64,000 nucleotides of DNA from Streptomyces vilmorinianum. GTDB taxonomy: Bacteria; Actinomycetota; Actinomycetes; Streptomycetales; Streptomycetaceae. Positions 25,946 to 34,321 of the stretch are shown piece by piece. Both the position numbers and the translations under genes were made by a program. The notes under the pieces were generated by a model. It ran no database searches, was not told the origin of the DNA, and worked only from the letters and a program-made list of their open reading frames with translations. How positions within the stretch are numbered: position 1 is the first letter of the stretch; every line of letters starts with the position of its first letter. The stretch spans positions 748,501-812,500 of the forward strand of contig NZ_CP040244.1 in NCBI RefSeq assembly GCF_005517195.1, read 5' to 3'.

Positions 25946-25957
25946 TACCGCTCGGTA
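25946..25957. promoter_or_regulatory. Palindromic operator, copy 2
   Basis: TACCG-CT-CGGTA, the same half-sites as copy 1 with a two-base spacer, about 31 bases away (three helical turns), 60 bases before the monooxygenase start. Confidence 0.5.
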
Positions 25958-26017
25958 TGCGGCTGCTCTACTCTCCCCATCGTGCCAGTGATTGCTGGCA
26001 GAGTCTTGGGAGGCGGC

Positions 26018-27553
26018 ATGTCGAAGCACGAGCAGGTACGGGTGGCGGTGATCGGATCCGGATTCGGCGGCCTGGGGGCCGCCGTCCGGCTGCGCCGCGA
26101 AGGGATCACCGACTTCGTCGTACTGGAGCGGGCCGACTCCGTCGGCGGCACCTGGCGGGACAACAGCTACCCCGGCTGTGCCTGTGACGTCCCCTCGCAC
26201 CTCTACTCCTTCTCCTTCGCGCCCAACGCCGACTGGCCCCGCACCTTCTCCGGGCAGCGCCACATCCGCGCGTACCTGGAGCACGTCACCGACACCTTCG
26301 GGCTCCGTCCGCACCTGCGGCTGAACCACGAGGTGAAGCTGATGCGCTGGGACACCGACGAGCTGCGCTGGGAGATCGAGACCAGCCAGGGCTCCTTCAC
26401 CGCCGACGTCGTCGTCTCCGCCACCGGCCCGCTCTCCGACCCGAAGATCCCCGACATCCCGGGACTCGCCGACTTCCCCGGCAAGGTCTTCCACTCCGCG
26501 CGCTGGGACCACGACTACGACCTCGCGGGCAAGCGCGTCGCCATGATCGGCACCGGCGCCTCCGCGATCCAGATCGTGCCCGCGATCCAGCCCACGGTCG
26601 GGAAGCTGACCCTCTTCCAGCGCACGCCGCCGTGGGTCATGCCGCGCATGGACCGCGCCATCACCGGCGCCGAGCGCTGGCTCCACCGCACGCTCCCCTT
26701 CACCGGGACCGCGCGCCGCGGGCTGCTCTGGGGCATCCGTGAGCTCCAGGTCAGCGCGTTCACCAAGCGTCCGGGCGAACTCGGCCTGGTCGAGTCGCTC
26801 GCCAAGGCCAACATCGCCAGGGCGATCAAGGACCCGGCGCTGCGCGCCAAGCTGACCCCGTCGTACCGCATCGGCTGCAAGCGCATCCTGCTGTCCAGCA
26901 CGTACTACCCGGCGCTCGCCCAGCCCAATGTCGACGTCGTCGCCTCCGGCCTCAAGGAGATACGGGGGAACGTCGTCGTGGCCGCCGACGGCACCGAGAC
27001 CGAGGTCGACGCGATCATCTTCGGTACGGGTTTCCACGTCACCGACATGCCGATCGCCGAGCGGGTCGTCGGGGCCGAGGGCCGGACCCTCGCCGAGACC
27101 TGGAAGGACGGCATGGAGTCGCTGCGCGGCGCCACCGCCGCGGGCTTCCCCAACTGGATGACGATCATCGGACCCAACACGGGCCTCGGGAACTCCTCCA
27201 TGATCCTGATGATCGAGTCCCAGCTGAACTACATGGCCGACTACATGCGCCAGCTGACCGTGCTGGGAGGCCGGGCCGCCCTCGCCGCCCGCCCCTCCGC
27301 CGTCGGCGCCTGGAACCGCGAGGTCCAGTCGCGGATGGAGCGGACCGTGTGGAACGTCGGCGGCTGCGACAGCTGGTACCTGGACGCCAACGGACGCAAC
27401 ACCACGATCTGGCCGGGCACGACGTCCGAGTTCCGGCGCGAGACCCGGCAGGTGGACCTCGCGGAGTACGACGTGCTGCGCGCCGCCGCCACCGACGCCG
27501 CTCCGGCCGGGAAGTCCCGGCGCGCCTCCCGCAAGAAGGAGACGGTCAAGTGA
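26018..27553 (+). CDS. Baeyer-Villiger-type flavin monooxygenase
   Basis: A 511-residue enzyme from ATG 26018, after GGGAGG. FAD motif GSGFGG (residues 13-18), the Baeyer-Villiger fingerprint FPGKVFHSARW (F-x-G-x3-H-x3-W), and an NADPH motif GTGASAIQ. It would oxidise a ketone or aldehyde to an ester using FAD, NADPH and oxygen. The C-terminal 25 residues are Ala/Lys-rich. The stop overlaps the hydrolase start by four bases: an esterase-like hydrolase following a Baeyer-Villiger enzyme is the expected order for cleaving the ester product. Confidence 0.92.
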   Translation: MSKHEQVRVAVIGSGFGGLGAAVRLRREGITDFVVLERADSVGGTWRDNSYPGCACDVPSHLYSFSFAPNADWPRTFSGQRHIRAYLEHVTDTFGLRPHLRLNHEVKLMRWDTDELRWEIETSQGSFTADVVVSATGPLSDPKIPDIPGLADFPGKVFHSARWDHDYDLAGKRVAMIGTGASAIQIVPAIQPTVGKLTLFQRTPPWVMPRMDRAITGAERWLHRTLPFTGTARRGLLWGIRELQVSAFTKRPGELGLVESLAKANIARAIKDPALRAKLTPSYRIGCKRILLSSTYYPALAQPNVDVVASGLKEIRGNVVVAADGTETEVDAIIFGTGFHVTDMPIAERVVGAEGRTLAETWKDGMESLRGATAAGFPNWMTIIGPNTGLGNSSMILMIESQLNYMADYMRQLTVLGGRAALAARPSAVGAWNREVQSRMERTVWNVGGCDSWYLDANGRNTTIWPGTTSEFRRETRQVDLAEYDVLRAAATDAAPAGKSRRASRKKETVK

Positions 27554-28428
27554 CGCCGCGGGAGCTCACCGCCGTCTCCGCCGACGGCTCACGGATCCAT
27601 GTCGAGGTGTACGGCCCCGAGGGCGCCCCGGCCGTGGTCCTCGCCCACGGCTGGACCTGCTCGATCGGCTTCTGGGCCGAGCAGATCAGGGACCTGTCGG
27701 CGGACCACCGGGTCATCGCCTACGACCAGCGCGGCCACGGCCGCACCCCCGTCGTCGGCCGCGCCGGCCACTCGACGCGGGCGCTCGCCGACGACCTCGA
27801 AGCGGTCCTCGCCGCCACGCTCGCCCCCGGCGAGAAGGCGGTCCTGGCCGGGCACTCCATGGGCGGGATGACGCTCATGGCGGCCGCCTCGCGCCCCGCG
27901 TTCCGGGAGCACGCCGCCGCCGCGCTGCTCTGCTCCACGGGCCCGTCCCGGCTGGTGGCCGAGTCCCTCGTCGTACCGCTGAAGCCCGGCGGCGCGCGCA
28001 CCCGCCTGACCAGGGGGATCCTGGGGACGAGGGCGCCGCTCGGCCCGGTCACGCCGGTGTCGAGGAAGATCCTCAAGTACGCGACGATGGGCCCGGGTTC
28101 GTCGCCCGGGCGGGTCGACACCTGCGCCAGGATCGTGCACGCCTGCCCGCGCGTCTCGCGGGTGGCCTGGTCGCACGTCCTGGCGGAGCTCGATCTCGAA
28201 GCGGGTGTACGGGAGTTGGAGCTGCCCGTGGCCGTGCTCGTCGGCACGGCCGACCGGCTCACCCCGCCCGTCCACTCGCGGGCGATGGCGCAGGCGCTGC
28301 CCCGGTGCGTGGGCCTGGTGGAGCTCTCCGGGATGGGGCACATGACGCCCGTGGAGGCCCCCGAGGCCGTGACCGCGCAGATCCGTGAACTCGTGACCAC
28401 GTACGTACGTCTGAGGGAGGACGCATGA
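27550..28428 (+). CDS. Alpha/beta hydrolase
   Basis: A 292-residue hydrolase from GTG 27550. Oxyanion motif AHGWTCS, nucleophile elbow GHSMGG (S103), an acid near LVGTADRLTPP, and the terminal histidine in SGMGHMTPVEAP. Likely esterase or lactonase acting on the ester made by the preceding monooxygenase, an inference from order and coupling (overlaps on both sides by four bases). No signal peptide, so cytoplasmic. Confidence 0.9.
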   Translation: MTPRELTAVSADGSRIHVEVYGPEGAPAVVLAHGWTCSIGFWAEQIRDLSADHRVIAYDQRGHGRTPVVGRAGHSTRALADDLEAVLAATLAPGEKAVLAGHSMGGMTLMAAASRPAFREHAAAALLCSTGPSRLVAESLVVPLKPGGARTRLTRGILGTRAPLGPVTPVSRKILKYATMGPGSSPGRVDTCARIVHACPRVSRVAWSHVLAELDLEAGVRELELPVAVLVGTADRLTPPVHSRAMAQALPRCVGLVELSGMGHMTPVEAPEAVTAQIRELVTTYVRLREDA

Positions 28429-29306
28429 GCAGGGTGAGTCTGGAAGGTCAGGTCGCGGTCGTCACCGGAGCGGCCCGTGGTGTCGGCGAACTGCTCGCCC
28501 GCAAGCTCTCCGCCCGCGGCGCGAGGATCGCGCTGGTCGGTCTGGAGCCGGAGGAGCTGAAGCAGGTCGCCGGCCGGCTGCACACCGAGGCCGACTGGTG
28601 GCACGCGGACGTCACCGACCACGAGGCGATGGCCCGCGTGGCCGGCGAGGTCAAGGAGCGCTTCGGCAAGGTCGACATCGTGGTCGCCAACGCGGGGGTC
28701 GCGGCGGGCGGTCCGTTCGTGGACTCCGACCCGGTCGCCTGGCGGCGGGTCATCGAGGTCAACCTGATCGGCGGGGCGGTGACGGGCCGCGCGTTCCTGC
28801 CGGTGCTGATGGAGTCCCGCGGCTACTTCCTGCAGATCGCCTCCCTCGCGGCCATCACCCCGGCGCCGATGATGACGGCGTACTGCGCCTCCAAGTCGGG
28901 CGTCGAGGCCTTCGCGCACAGCCTGCGCGCGGAGGTCGGCTACAAGGGGGTGAAGGTCGGGGTCGGCTATCTGTCCTGGACGGACACCGACATGGTCCGG
29001 GGCGCGGACCAGGACGACGTGATGAAGGAGCTGCGGTCCCGGCTCCCGTGGCCGTCGAACCGCACCTACCCGCTGGGCCCGGCCGTCGACCGGATCGTGG
29101 CGGGCATCGAGCGGCGCTCGGCCCATGTGTACGCCCAGTGGTGGCTGCGCGGGATGCAGTCGGTGCGCGGCTATCTGCCGGGGGTCATCGCCACGGTGGG
29201 CCAACGCGAGATGAAGCGTTTCGAGCCGCGTCTGGCCAGTGTCTCCAAGGGGCTTGTGGGCGCGGGAGGAGCGGCCGACGAGCAGGCGCGTACGGAGAGT
29301 ATCTGA
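28425..29306 (+). CDS. Short-chain dehydrogenase/reductase
   Basis: A 293-residue SDR: cofactor motif TGAARGVG (14-21), NAG at about 89-91, and the catalytic set S140, Y153, K157 (YCASK). It has a C-terminal extension of about 60 residues with a GMQSVRGYLPGVI helix, typical of SDRs in BVMO/hydrolase/SDR gene sets. It may oxidise the alcohol to the ketone used by the monooxygenase. Last gene of the operon (ATGA overlap). Confidence 0.92.
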   Translation: MSRVSLEGQVAVVTGAARGVGELLARKLSARGARIALVGLEPEELKQVAGRLHTEADWWHADVTDHEAMARVAGEVKERFGKVDIVVANAGVAAGGPFVDSDPVAWRRVIEVNLIGGAVTGRAFLPVLMESRGYFLQIASLAAITPAPMMTAYCASKSGVEAFAHSLRAEVGYKGVKVGVGYLSWTDTDMVRGADQDDVMKELRSRLPWPSNRTYPLGPAVDRIVAGIERRSAHVYAQWWLRGMQSVRGYLPGVIATVGQREMKRFEPRLASVSKGLVGAGGAADEQARTESI

Positions 29307-29400
29307 TCGAAATGCGCGGAATGTTCCGCCGTGCCACGCTGGTCGAGGCCCAGGGGCGAACCGCCCCGTTCCCCTCACACCCTTCTAGGAGTGAACTTTC

Positions 29401-29610
29401 ATGGGCATGCAAGACCAGTTCAAGGGCAAGACGAAGCAGGCCGCCGAACAGGCGAAGCAGGCTGCCGAACAGGCGAGGCAGCGTATGGGCAACGCCAAGG
29501 ACGAAGCGTCCCAGCGCGCCTCCCGGGCCAAGGGCCGCCCCTCCGACGAGGAGCAGCGCCGGGCCCAGCAGGAGGCCCAGGACCGCCTCGACATGGACTA
29601 CGACGCCTGA
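29401..29610 (+). CDS. Small hydrophilic CsbD-like protein
   Basis: A 69-residue, highly charged protein with AGGAG ahead of ATG 29401. It contains tandem heptads (KQAAEQAKQAAEQARQ) and resembles small CsbD-type stress proteins and MbeB-like coiled coils in composition; no domain can be named with certainty. A strong terminator follows directly. Confidence 0.7.
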   Translation: MGMQDQFKGKTKQAAEQAKQAAEQARQRMGNAKDEASQRASRAKGRPSDEEQRRAQQEAQDRLDMDYDA

Positions 29611-29626
29611 CGTCTGTCCTCAGCGG

Positions 29627-29656
29627 AAGGCGCACCCGGGACGCCGGGTGCGCCTT
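29627..29656 (+). terminator. 12-bp terminator hairpin
   Basis: Arms aaggcgcacccg and cgggtgcgcctt pair perfectly around a six-base loop, 17 bases past the preceding stop. Confidence 0.85.
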
Positions 29657-29674
29657 CTCGCGTACCGTGCGGCC

Positions 29675-30238
29675 ATGACCGGACTGCAGCTGCTCCGCGC
29701 CGACCACGCGCCCGCGCTCCTCGCGTTCGAGCGGGAGAACCGGGCGTACTTCGCCGCCCATGTGCCCGACCGCGGGGACGCGTACTTCGAGGAGTTCGCG
29801 GCGCGGCATCAGGGGCTGCTCGACGAGCAGGCGACCGGGGCGATCCTCTTCCACGTCCTCGTCGGGGACGTCGGGGACGTCGGGGACGTCGGGGACGGCG
29901 GGGACGGCAGGGGCGGTGGGGAGATCCTCGGGCGGTTCAATCTCGTCGATGTGGCCGACGGGGCCGCCGAGTTGGGGTTCCGGGTCGCCGAGAAGGCCGC
30001 AGGGAAGGGGGTCGCGACGGCCGGGGTGCGGGAGGTGTGCCGGCTCGCCGTGGGGGAGTACGGGCTTACGCGGCTCACGGCGCGCGCGGCCCTCGCCAAC
30101 GCCGGGTCGAGGGCCGTACTCGCGCGGACGGGGTTCGTGCCCGTCGGGGACGTCGTCCTCGACGGGCAGCCCGGGACCTCCTATGTGCTGGACCTCGGCG
30201 GGAGCTTCGGGCGGGAGCGGTCCGGGACGTCGGCGTAG
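29675..30238 (+). CDS. GNAT acetyltransferase (RimI/RimJ-like)
   Basis: A 187-residue GNAT protein from ATG 29675. Motifs: LGFRVAEKAAGKGVATAGV (acetyl-CoA loop) and ANAGSRAVLARTGFVPVGD. A DNA repeat inserts GDVGDVGDVGDGGDG at about residues 64-78, between beta strands where a short loop is normal. Its 3' end overlaps the convergent tricorn protease gene by 58 bases. Substrate unknown. Confidence 0.87.
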   Translation: MTGLQLLRADHAPALLAFERENRAYFAAHVPDRGDAYFEEFAARHQGLLDEQATGAILFHVLVGDVGDVGDVGDGGDGRGGGEILGRFNLVDVADGAAELGFRVAEKAAGKGVATAGVREVCRLAVGEYGLTRLTARAALANAGSRAVLARTGFVPVGDVVLDGQPGTSYVLDLGGSFGRERSGTSA

Positions 30239-33200
30239 CCGGGCGGGGTCGCCGCCGGGGTCTTCGCGAGCAGACCGAGCGCCACCTCGACCGCGTCGTC
30301 GAGCTGCGCGTGGCGGCCCTCGGCCCAGTCCAGCGGGGTGCGCAGGATCGCCAGGTCCGGTTCCACGCCGTGGTTCTCGACGGACCAGCCGTACTCGGGG
30401 AACCAGGCCGCGTTCATCGGGACCGTGATCTGCGTGCCGTCGCCGAGCCGGTGCCGGCCCGTCATGCCGACCACCCCGCCCCATGTCCGCTGCCCGACCA
30501 CCGGCCCGAGGCCGAGCAGCTTGAACGCGGCCGTGATCATGTCGCCGTCCGAGGACGTGGCCTCGTCGGCGAGGGCGACGACCGGACCGCGCGGGGCGTT
30601 CGAGGCGTACGAGACGGGCTGGGCGTTCCGCGTCAGGTCCCAGCCGAGGATCTTGCGGGTGAGCTTCTCGACGACCAGCTCGCTGATGTGGCCGCCCGCG
30701 TTGCCGCGCACGTCCACGATCAGGGCCGGCCGGGAGACCTCCATCCGCAGGTCCCGGTTGAACTGGGCCCAGCCCGAGCCGCCCATGTCGGGGATGTGGA
30801 GGTAGCCGCACTTGCCGCCGCTGACCTCCCGTACCACCGCCCGCCGCTTGGCCACCCAGTCCTGGTAGCGCAGCGGCCGTTCGTCGATCAGCGGCACGAT
30901 CGCGACCCGGCGCGAGCGGCCCTCGCCCTCCGCCGGCTGGAAGGTCAGCTCGACCGTCGTACCGCCCGAGGAGGACAGCAGCGGATACGGTCCGGTCACC
31001 GGGTCCACCGGGCGGCCGTCCACATGCGTGAGGACCGCGCCCTCGCGGATGCCGGTGCCCGCGAGCGGAGAGCGCGCCTTCGAGTCGGACGAGTCGCCGG
31101 GCAGGATGCGCTTCACCATCCAACCGCCGTCGCGCGGAACGAAGTTCGCGCCGAGCAGGCCCATCGGACGCTGGTAGTGGGGCGGGCCCTCGTTGCGCCG
31201 CGCGGGCGTGACGTACGCGTGCGAGGTGCCCAGCTCGCCCAGGACCTCACGGAGCAGATCGGCGAACTCGTCGGGGGACGCGACCCGTTCGACCAGCGGC
31301 CGGTACTGGTCCAGTACGGCCGTCCAGTCGACCCCGCACATGTCCGGCTCCCAGAAGTAGGCGCGGATGATCCGGCCCGCCTCGTCGTACGCCTGCCGCC
31401 ACTCCGCCTCCGGGTCGACCTCGTGCAGGATCCGCCGCAGGTCCATGTACACGGTCGAGTCGCTGTCCCCGATCTCGGTGGACGGCACCGCCCGCAGATC
31501 GCCCTCGTCGACGACCACGAGCCGTGACCCGTCGCCGCTGACCGAGAACCAGTCCAGGTGCTGGACGAGTTCGTTCTTGCGGGCTTTGGCGATGTTGAAG
31601 TGCTCCAGCGTCGGCCGGCCGGTGGTGTCGGCCGGGTTGGCGAAGGTCTCGCCGAGCGCGCCCGAGATCGGCCAGCGCAGCCAGACCAGTCCGCCGCCGC
31701 TGACCGGGTGCAGCGCCGAGTACTTGGACGCGGCGACCGGGAAGGGCGTGACCCGGTCCGCGAGCCCCTCGACCTCCACGATCGTGGTGCCCTCCCCGCC
31801 CTCGGTCTCGCTCTCGGTCGGGTCCAGGCCGCCCGCCGCCGGGCGCCCGTCCGGCAGCAGCGCGAACGGCGACGGCGTCGCGGAGGACAGCGGTACGAGA
31901 TAGGGGCGGCAGCCCAGCGGGAAGGAGAGGTCGCCGGTGTGCACGTCGTACACCGGGTCGAAGCCCCGCCAGGAGAGGAAGGCGAGATAGCGGCCGTCAC
32001 GGGTGAAGACCGGATTCTCGTCCTCGAAGCGGCCGTTGGTGACGTCGACGATCGTCCGGGGCCCCGGACCGGAGATCCGGGCCATCTTGATCTGCCGCAG
32101 GGAGCGGCCGATGCCCGGGTGCGACCAGGTCAGCCAGTCCCCGTCGGGGGAGAAGGCGAGATCGCGCACCGGCCCGTTGAACGAGCGGATCAGCTCGGTC
32201 ACTTCGCCGCCGGAGTCTTCTGCCCCCCCGGCGGCGGCCGCGTCATCGGACACGGTGATGAGGAGCAGCCGGCCGTCGTGGGAGGCGAGGGCGAGGCGCT
32301 CGCCGTCCGGGTCGGAGACCAGTTCCTCGACCCGGCCGAGCTCGCCCGAGGCCAGCCGGCGCGGCTCGCGGTCGCCGCTGGCCCGGGGCAGGTACGCGAC
32401 CTCGATCGCGTCCTCGCCCTCGGCGTCGGTGACGTAGGCGATCTGGCCGCCGCTGCCCAGCATCTCGGGCAGCCTGACCCGTACCCCGGGGGTGTCGGTG
32501 ATGGTGCGGGCCGGGCCGTCGCGGTGGGTGAGCCAGTACAGGCTGCCGCGGACGTTGACCGCGCTCGCCCGTCCCGTCTCGTCGACCGAGATCGCGTCGA
32601 CGTGGTTGGCGGCCGGGACGTGGTAGCGGCGCCGTCCGGCGCGCGGGCCCCCGAGCCGTACCTCCAGCTTGCGCGGGGCGGAGTCGGGGGCGGTCAGGTC
32701 GTCGACGATCCACAGGTCGCCGGCGCACTGGTAGACCACCCGCCGTCCGTCGCTGGAGGCGTGCCGGGCGTAGAAGGCGTCGTGGTCGGTGTGGCGGCGC
32801 AGATCGGTGCCGTCGGGCAGGCAGGAGTAGAGATTGGCGATGCCCTCGTGGTCGGAGAGGAAGGCGACCCGGCCCGCGACGAACATCGGCGCGTCCAGAT
32901 GCCCGCCGATGTCCGGCAGCAGCTGCTGTCCGTGCAGCCAGAGTCGCCCCATGGCCCCGCCCCGGTACCGCTTCCAGGCCGCCGGTTCGTGCGGCGGCTT
33001 GCCGGTGAGCAGGAGGGTGCGGCGCTCTCCGTCGAGATCCGCGACGGCGATGTCGGAGACGGGGCCCCAGGGCATGCGGCCGCCGGGGGAGCCGTCGGTG
33101 GGGACGGTGTAGGCCCAGGAGAAGTACGAGAAGGGCTGGCCGTGGGAGGAGACGGCGAGGATGTCGCCGTCCGGGGACCACGAGCAGACCCGGGTGTCCG

Positions 33201-33480
33201 TCGAGCCCCAGTAGGTGAGCCGGCGCGAGGGGCCGCCCTCGACCGGGGCGAGATGGATCTCCGGGTCGAGACTGCGCCAGCTCGTGTAGGCGATGTGGCG
33301 TCCGTCGGCCGAGAAGCGCGGATGGCCGACACGGGTCCGGTCGACGGTGATCCGCCAGGCGCGGCCCGGCCGGTGCCCCTCGGGTTCGAGGGGCGCGACC
33401 CAGAGGTCGTCCTCGGCCGCGAAGCACAGCAGGTCGTCGTGGACGTGCGGGTAGCGGAGATACGAGGCGTCGTCACTCAC
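30181..33480 (-). CDS. Tricorn protease
   Basis: A 1099-residue cytoplasmic protease, the normal size. The N-terminus SYLRYPHVHDDLLCFAAEDD leads into beta-propeller domains (residues about 1-650), then a helical core, a PDZ domain (about 770-860) and the C-terminal peptidase. Catalytic residues can be matched to Thermoplasma tricorn: S-H in GTSHAYVTPAR, nucleophile S-D in ATSSDGDMIT, and the glutamate in VENHGVEPD. It degrades peptides released by the proteasome. The GTG at 33480 matches the family N-terminus, but the GAGGAG sits immediately against it, so the exact start is uncertain. Divergent from a TetR gene. Confidence 0.93.
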   Translation of the reverse strand: MSDDASYLRYPHVHDDLLCFAAEDDLWVAPLEPEGHRPGRAWRITVDRTRVGHPRFSADGRHIAYTSWRSLDPEIHLAPVEGGPSRRLTYWGSTDTRVCSWSPDGDILAVSSHGQPFSYFSWAYTVPTDGSPGGRMPWGPVSDIAVADLDGERRTLLLTGKPPHEPAAWKRYRGGAMGRLWLHGQQLLPDIGGHLDAPMFVAGRVAFLSDHEGIANLYSCLPDGTDLRRHTDHDAFYARHASSDGRRVVYQCAGDLWIVDDLTAPDSAPRKLEVRLGGPRAGRRRYHVPAANHVDAISVDETGRASAVNVRGSLYWLTHRDGPARTITDTPGVRVRLPEMLGSGGQIAYVTDAEGEDAIEVAYLPRASGDREPRRLASGELGRVEELVSDPDGERLALASHDGRLLLITVSDDAAAAGGAEDSGGEVTELIRSFNGPVRDLAFSPDGDWLTWSHPGIGRSLRQIKMARISGPGPRTIVDVTNGRFEDENPVFTRDGRYLAFLSWRGFDPVYDVHTGDLSFPLGCRPYLVPLSSATPSPFALLPDGRPAAGGLDPTESETEGGEGTTIVEVEGLADRVTPFPVAASKYSALHPVSGGGLVWLRWPISGALGETFANPADTTGRPTLEHFNIAKARKNELVQHLDWFSVSGDGSRLVVVDEGDLRAVPSTEIGDSDSTVYMDLRRILHEVDPEAEWRQAYDEAGRIIRAYFWEPDMCGVDWTAVLDQYRPLVERVASPDEFADLLREVLGELGTSHAYVTPARRNEGPPHYQRPMGLLGANFVPRDGGWMVKRILPGDSSDSKARSPLAGTGIREGAVLTHVDGRPVDPVTGPYPLLSSSGGTTVELTFQPAEGEGRSRRVAIVPLIDERPLRYQDWVAKRRAVVREVSGGKCGYLHIPDMGGSGWAQFNRDLRMEVSRPALIVDVRGNAGGHISELVVEKLTRKILGWDLTRNAQPVSYASNAPRGPVVALADEATSSDGDMITAAFKLLGLGPVVGQRTWGGVVGMTGRHRLGDGTQITVPMNAAWFPEYGWSVENHGVEPDLAILRTPLDWAEGRHAQLDDAVEVALGLLAKTPAATPPGYADVPDRSRPKLPPRSST

Positions 33481-33561
33481 CTCCTCATGCTTTCCGCGCG
33501 GAGGGGGTGCGGCAACTCGTACGCACGTACGCGAGGCGGCGGTGTGTGGCCCAGGACACGT

Positions 33562-33576
33562 ACGAAACGGTTTCGT
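33562..33576. promoter_or_regulatory. TetR operator, copy 1
   Basis: ACGAAAC-G-GTTTCGT, a perfect 7-bp inverted repeat with one central base in the tricorn/tetR divergent region. Confidence 0.78.
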
Positions 33577-33607
33577 TTCGCTTGCTCCGGGGGTACCTTC
33601 GTACTGT

Positions 33608-33622
33608 ACGAAACCGTTTCGT
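33608..33622. promoter_or_regulatory. TetR operator, copy 2
   Basis: ACGAAAC-C-GTTTCGT, same arms as copy 1, centres 46 bases apart; 18 bases upstream of the tetR ATG. Confidence 0.78.
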
Positions 33623-33640
33623 TCGGACTGGAGACCCGTC

Positions 33641-34213
33641 ATGGCCCGGAGCAGGCTCACCCCAGAACGTGAGGCAGAGCTGTACGAGGCCGTGCTCGAC
33701 CTCCTGCGCGAGGTGGGCTACGACGCCCTCACCATGGACGCCGTCGCCGCCCGCACCCGTTCCAGCAAGGCCACCCTCTACCGCCAGTGGGGGAGCAAGC
33801 CCGAACTCGTCGCCAAGGCGATGCGCCACACCAAGCCCGTCAGTCTCGCCGAGATCGACACCGGCTCGTTGCGCGGCGACTTCCAGGCGCTGATGGAGCG
33901 GACCGACGACTGCCAGATGGAGAAGGACTCCGCGCTGATGCGGGGTCTGGCCCATGCCGTCCACGACAACCCCGACCTGCTCCAGGCGCTTCGCGAGCTG
34001 CTCATCGAACCCGAGATGACCGGACTCGACGAGGTGCTGCGGCGAGCGGTGGAACGGGGTGAGGTCAGCGCGGGCAACCCGGCGCTGAAGCTCGTACCGC
34101 ACATGCTGATCGGAGCGTTCATCGCCCGCCCGCTGATCGACGATCAGCCGGTCGACCACGCCTTCCTCAGCGCCTACGTCGACGCCGTCGTGCTCCCCTC
34201 ACTCGGCGTCTGA
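33641..34213 (+). CDS. TetR-family repressor of the MMPL exporter
   Basis: A 190-residue regulator from ATG 33641. The N-terminal HTH reads GYDALTMDAVAARTRSSKAT and LYRQWGSKPELV. The C-terminal ligand domain (about 75-190) begins VSLAEIDTGSLRGDFQALME. Two near-identical palindromes sit just upstream, one abutting the gene, as expected for autorepression. The MMPL transporter follows 108 bases later on the same strand and is the likely regulated partner; the divergent tricorn gene may also be affected by the first operator. Confidence 0.92.
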   Translation: MARSRLTPEREAELYEAVLDLLREVGYDALTMDAVAARTRSSKATLYRQWGSKPELVAKAMRHTKPVSLAEIDTGSLRGDFQALMERTDDCQMEKDSALMRGLAHAVHDNPDLLQALRELLIEPEMTGLDEVLRRAVERGEVSAGNPALKLVPHMLIGAFIARPLIDDQPVDHAFLSAYVDAVVLPSLGV

Positions 34214-34321
34214 CCTCCCCTTCGCTCGCCCTTTTGCTCGGCAGTACCTGACGTCGCACCGCTCACGCCGTCGGGCCGGCTCCCCATGCCCTGTCCCACC
34301 ACCATTTGGGAGTACGCCCCC

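Noticed and set aside
26018..29306. Secondary-metabolite gene cluster
   Set aside because: No polyketide, peptide or terpene synthase is nearby; the three enzymes fit a small catabolic or modifying operon.
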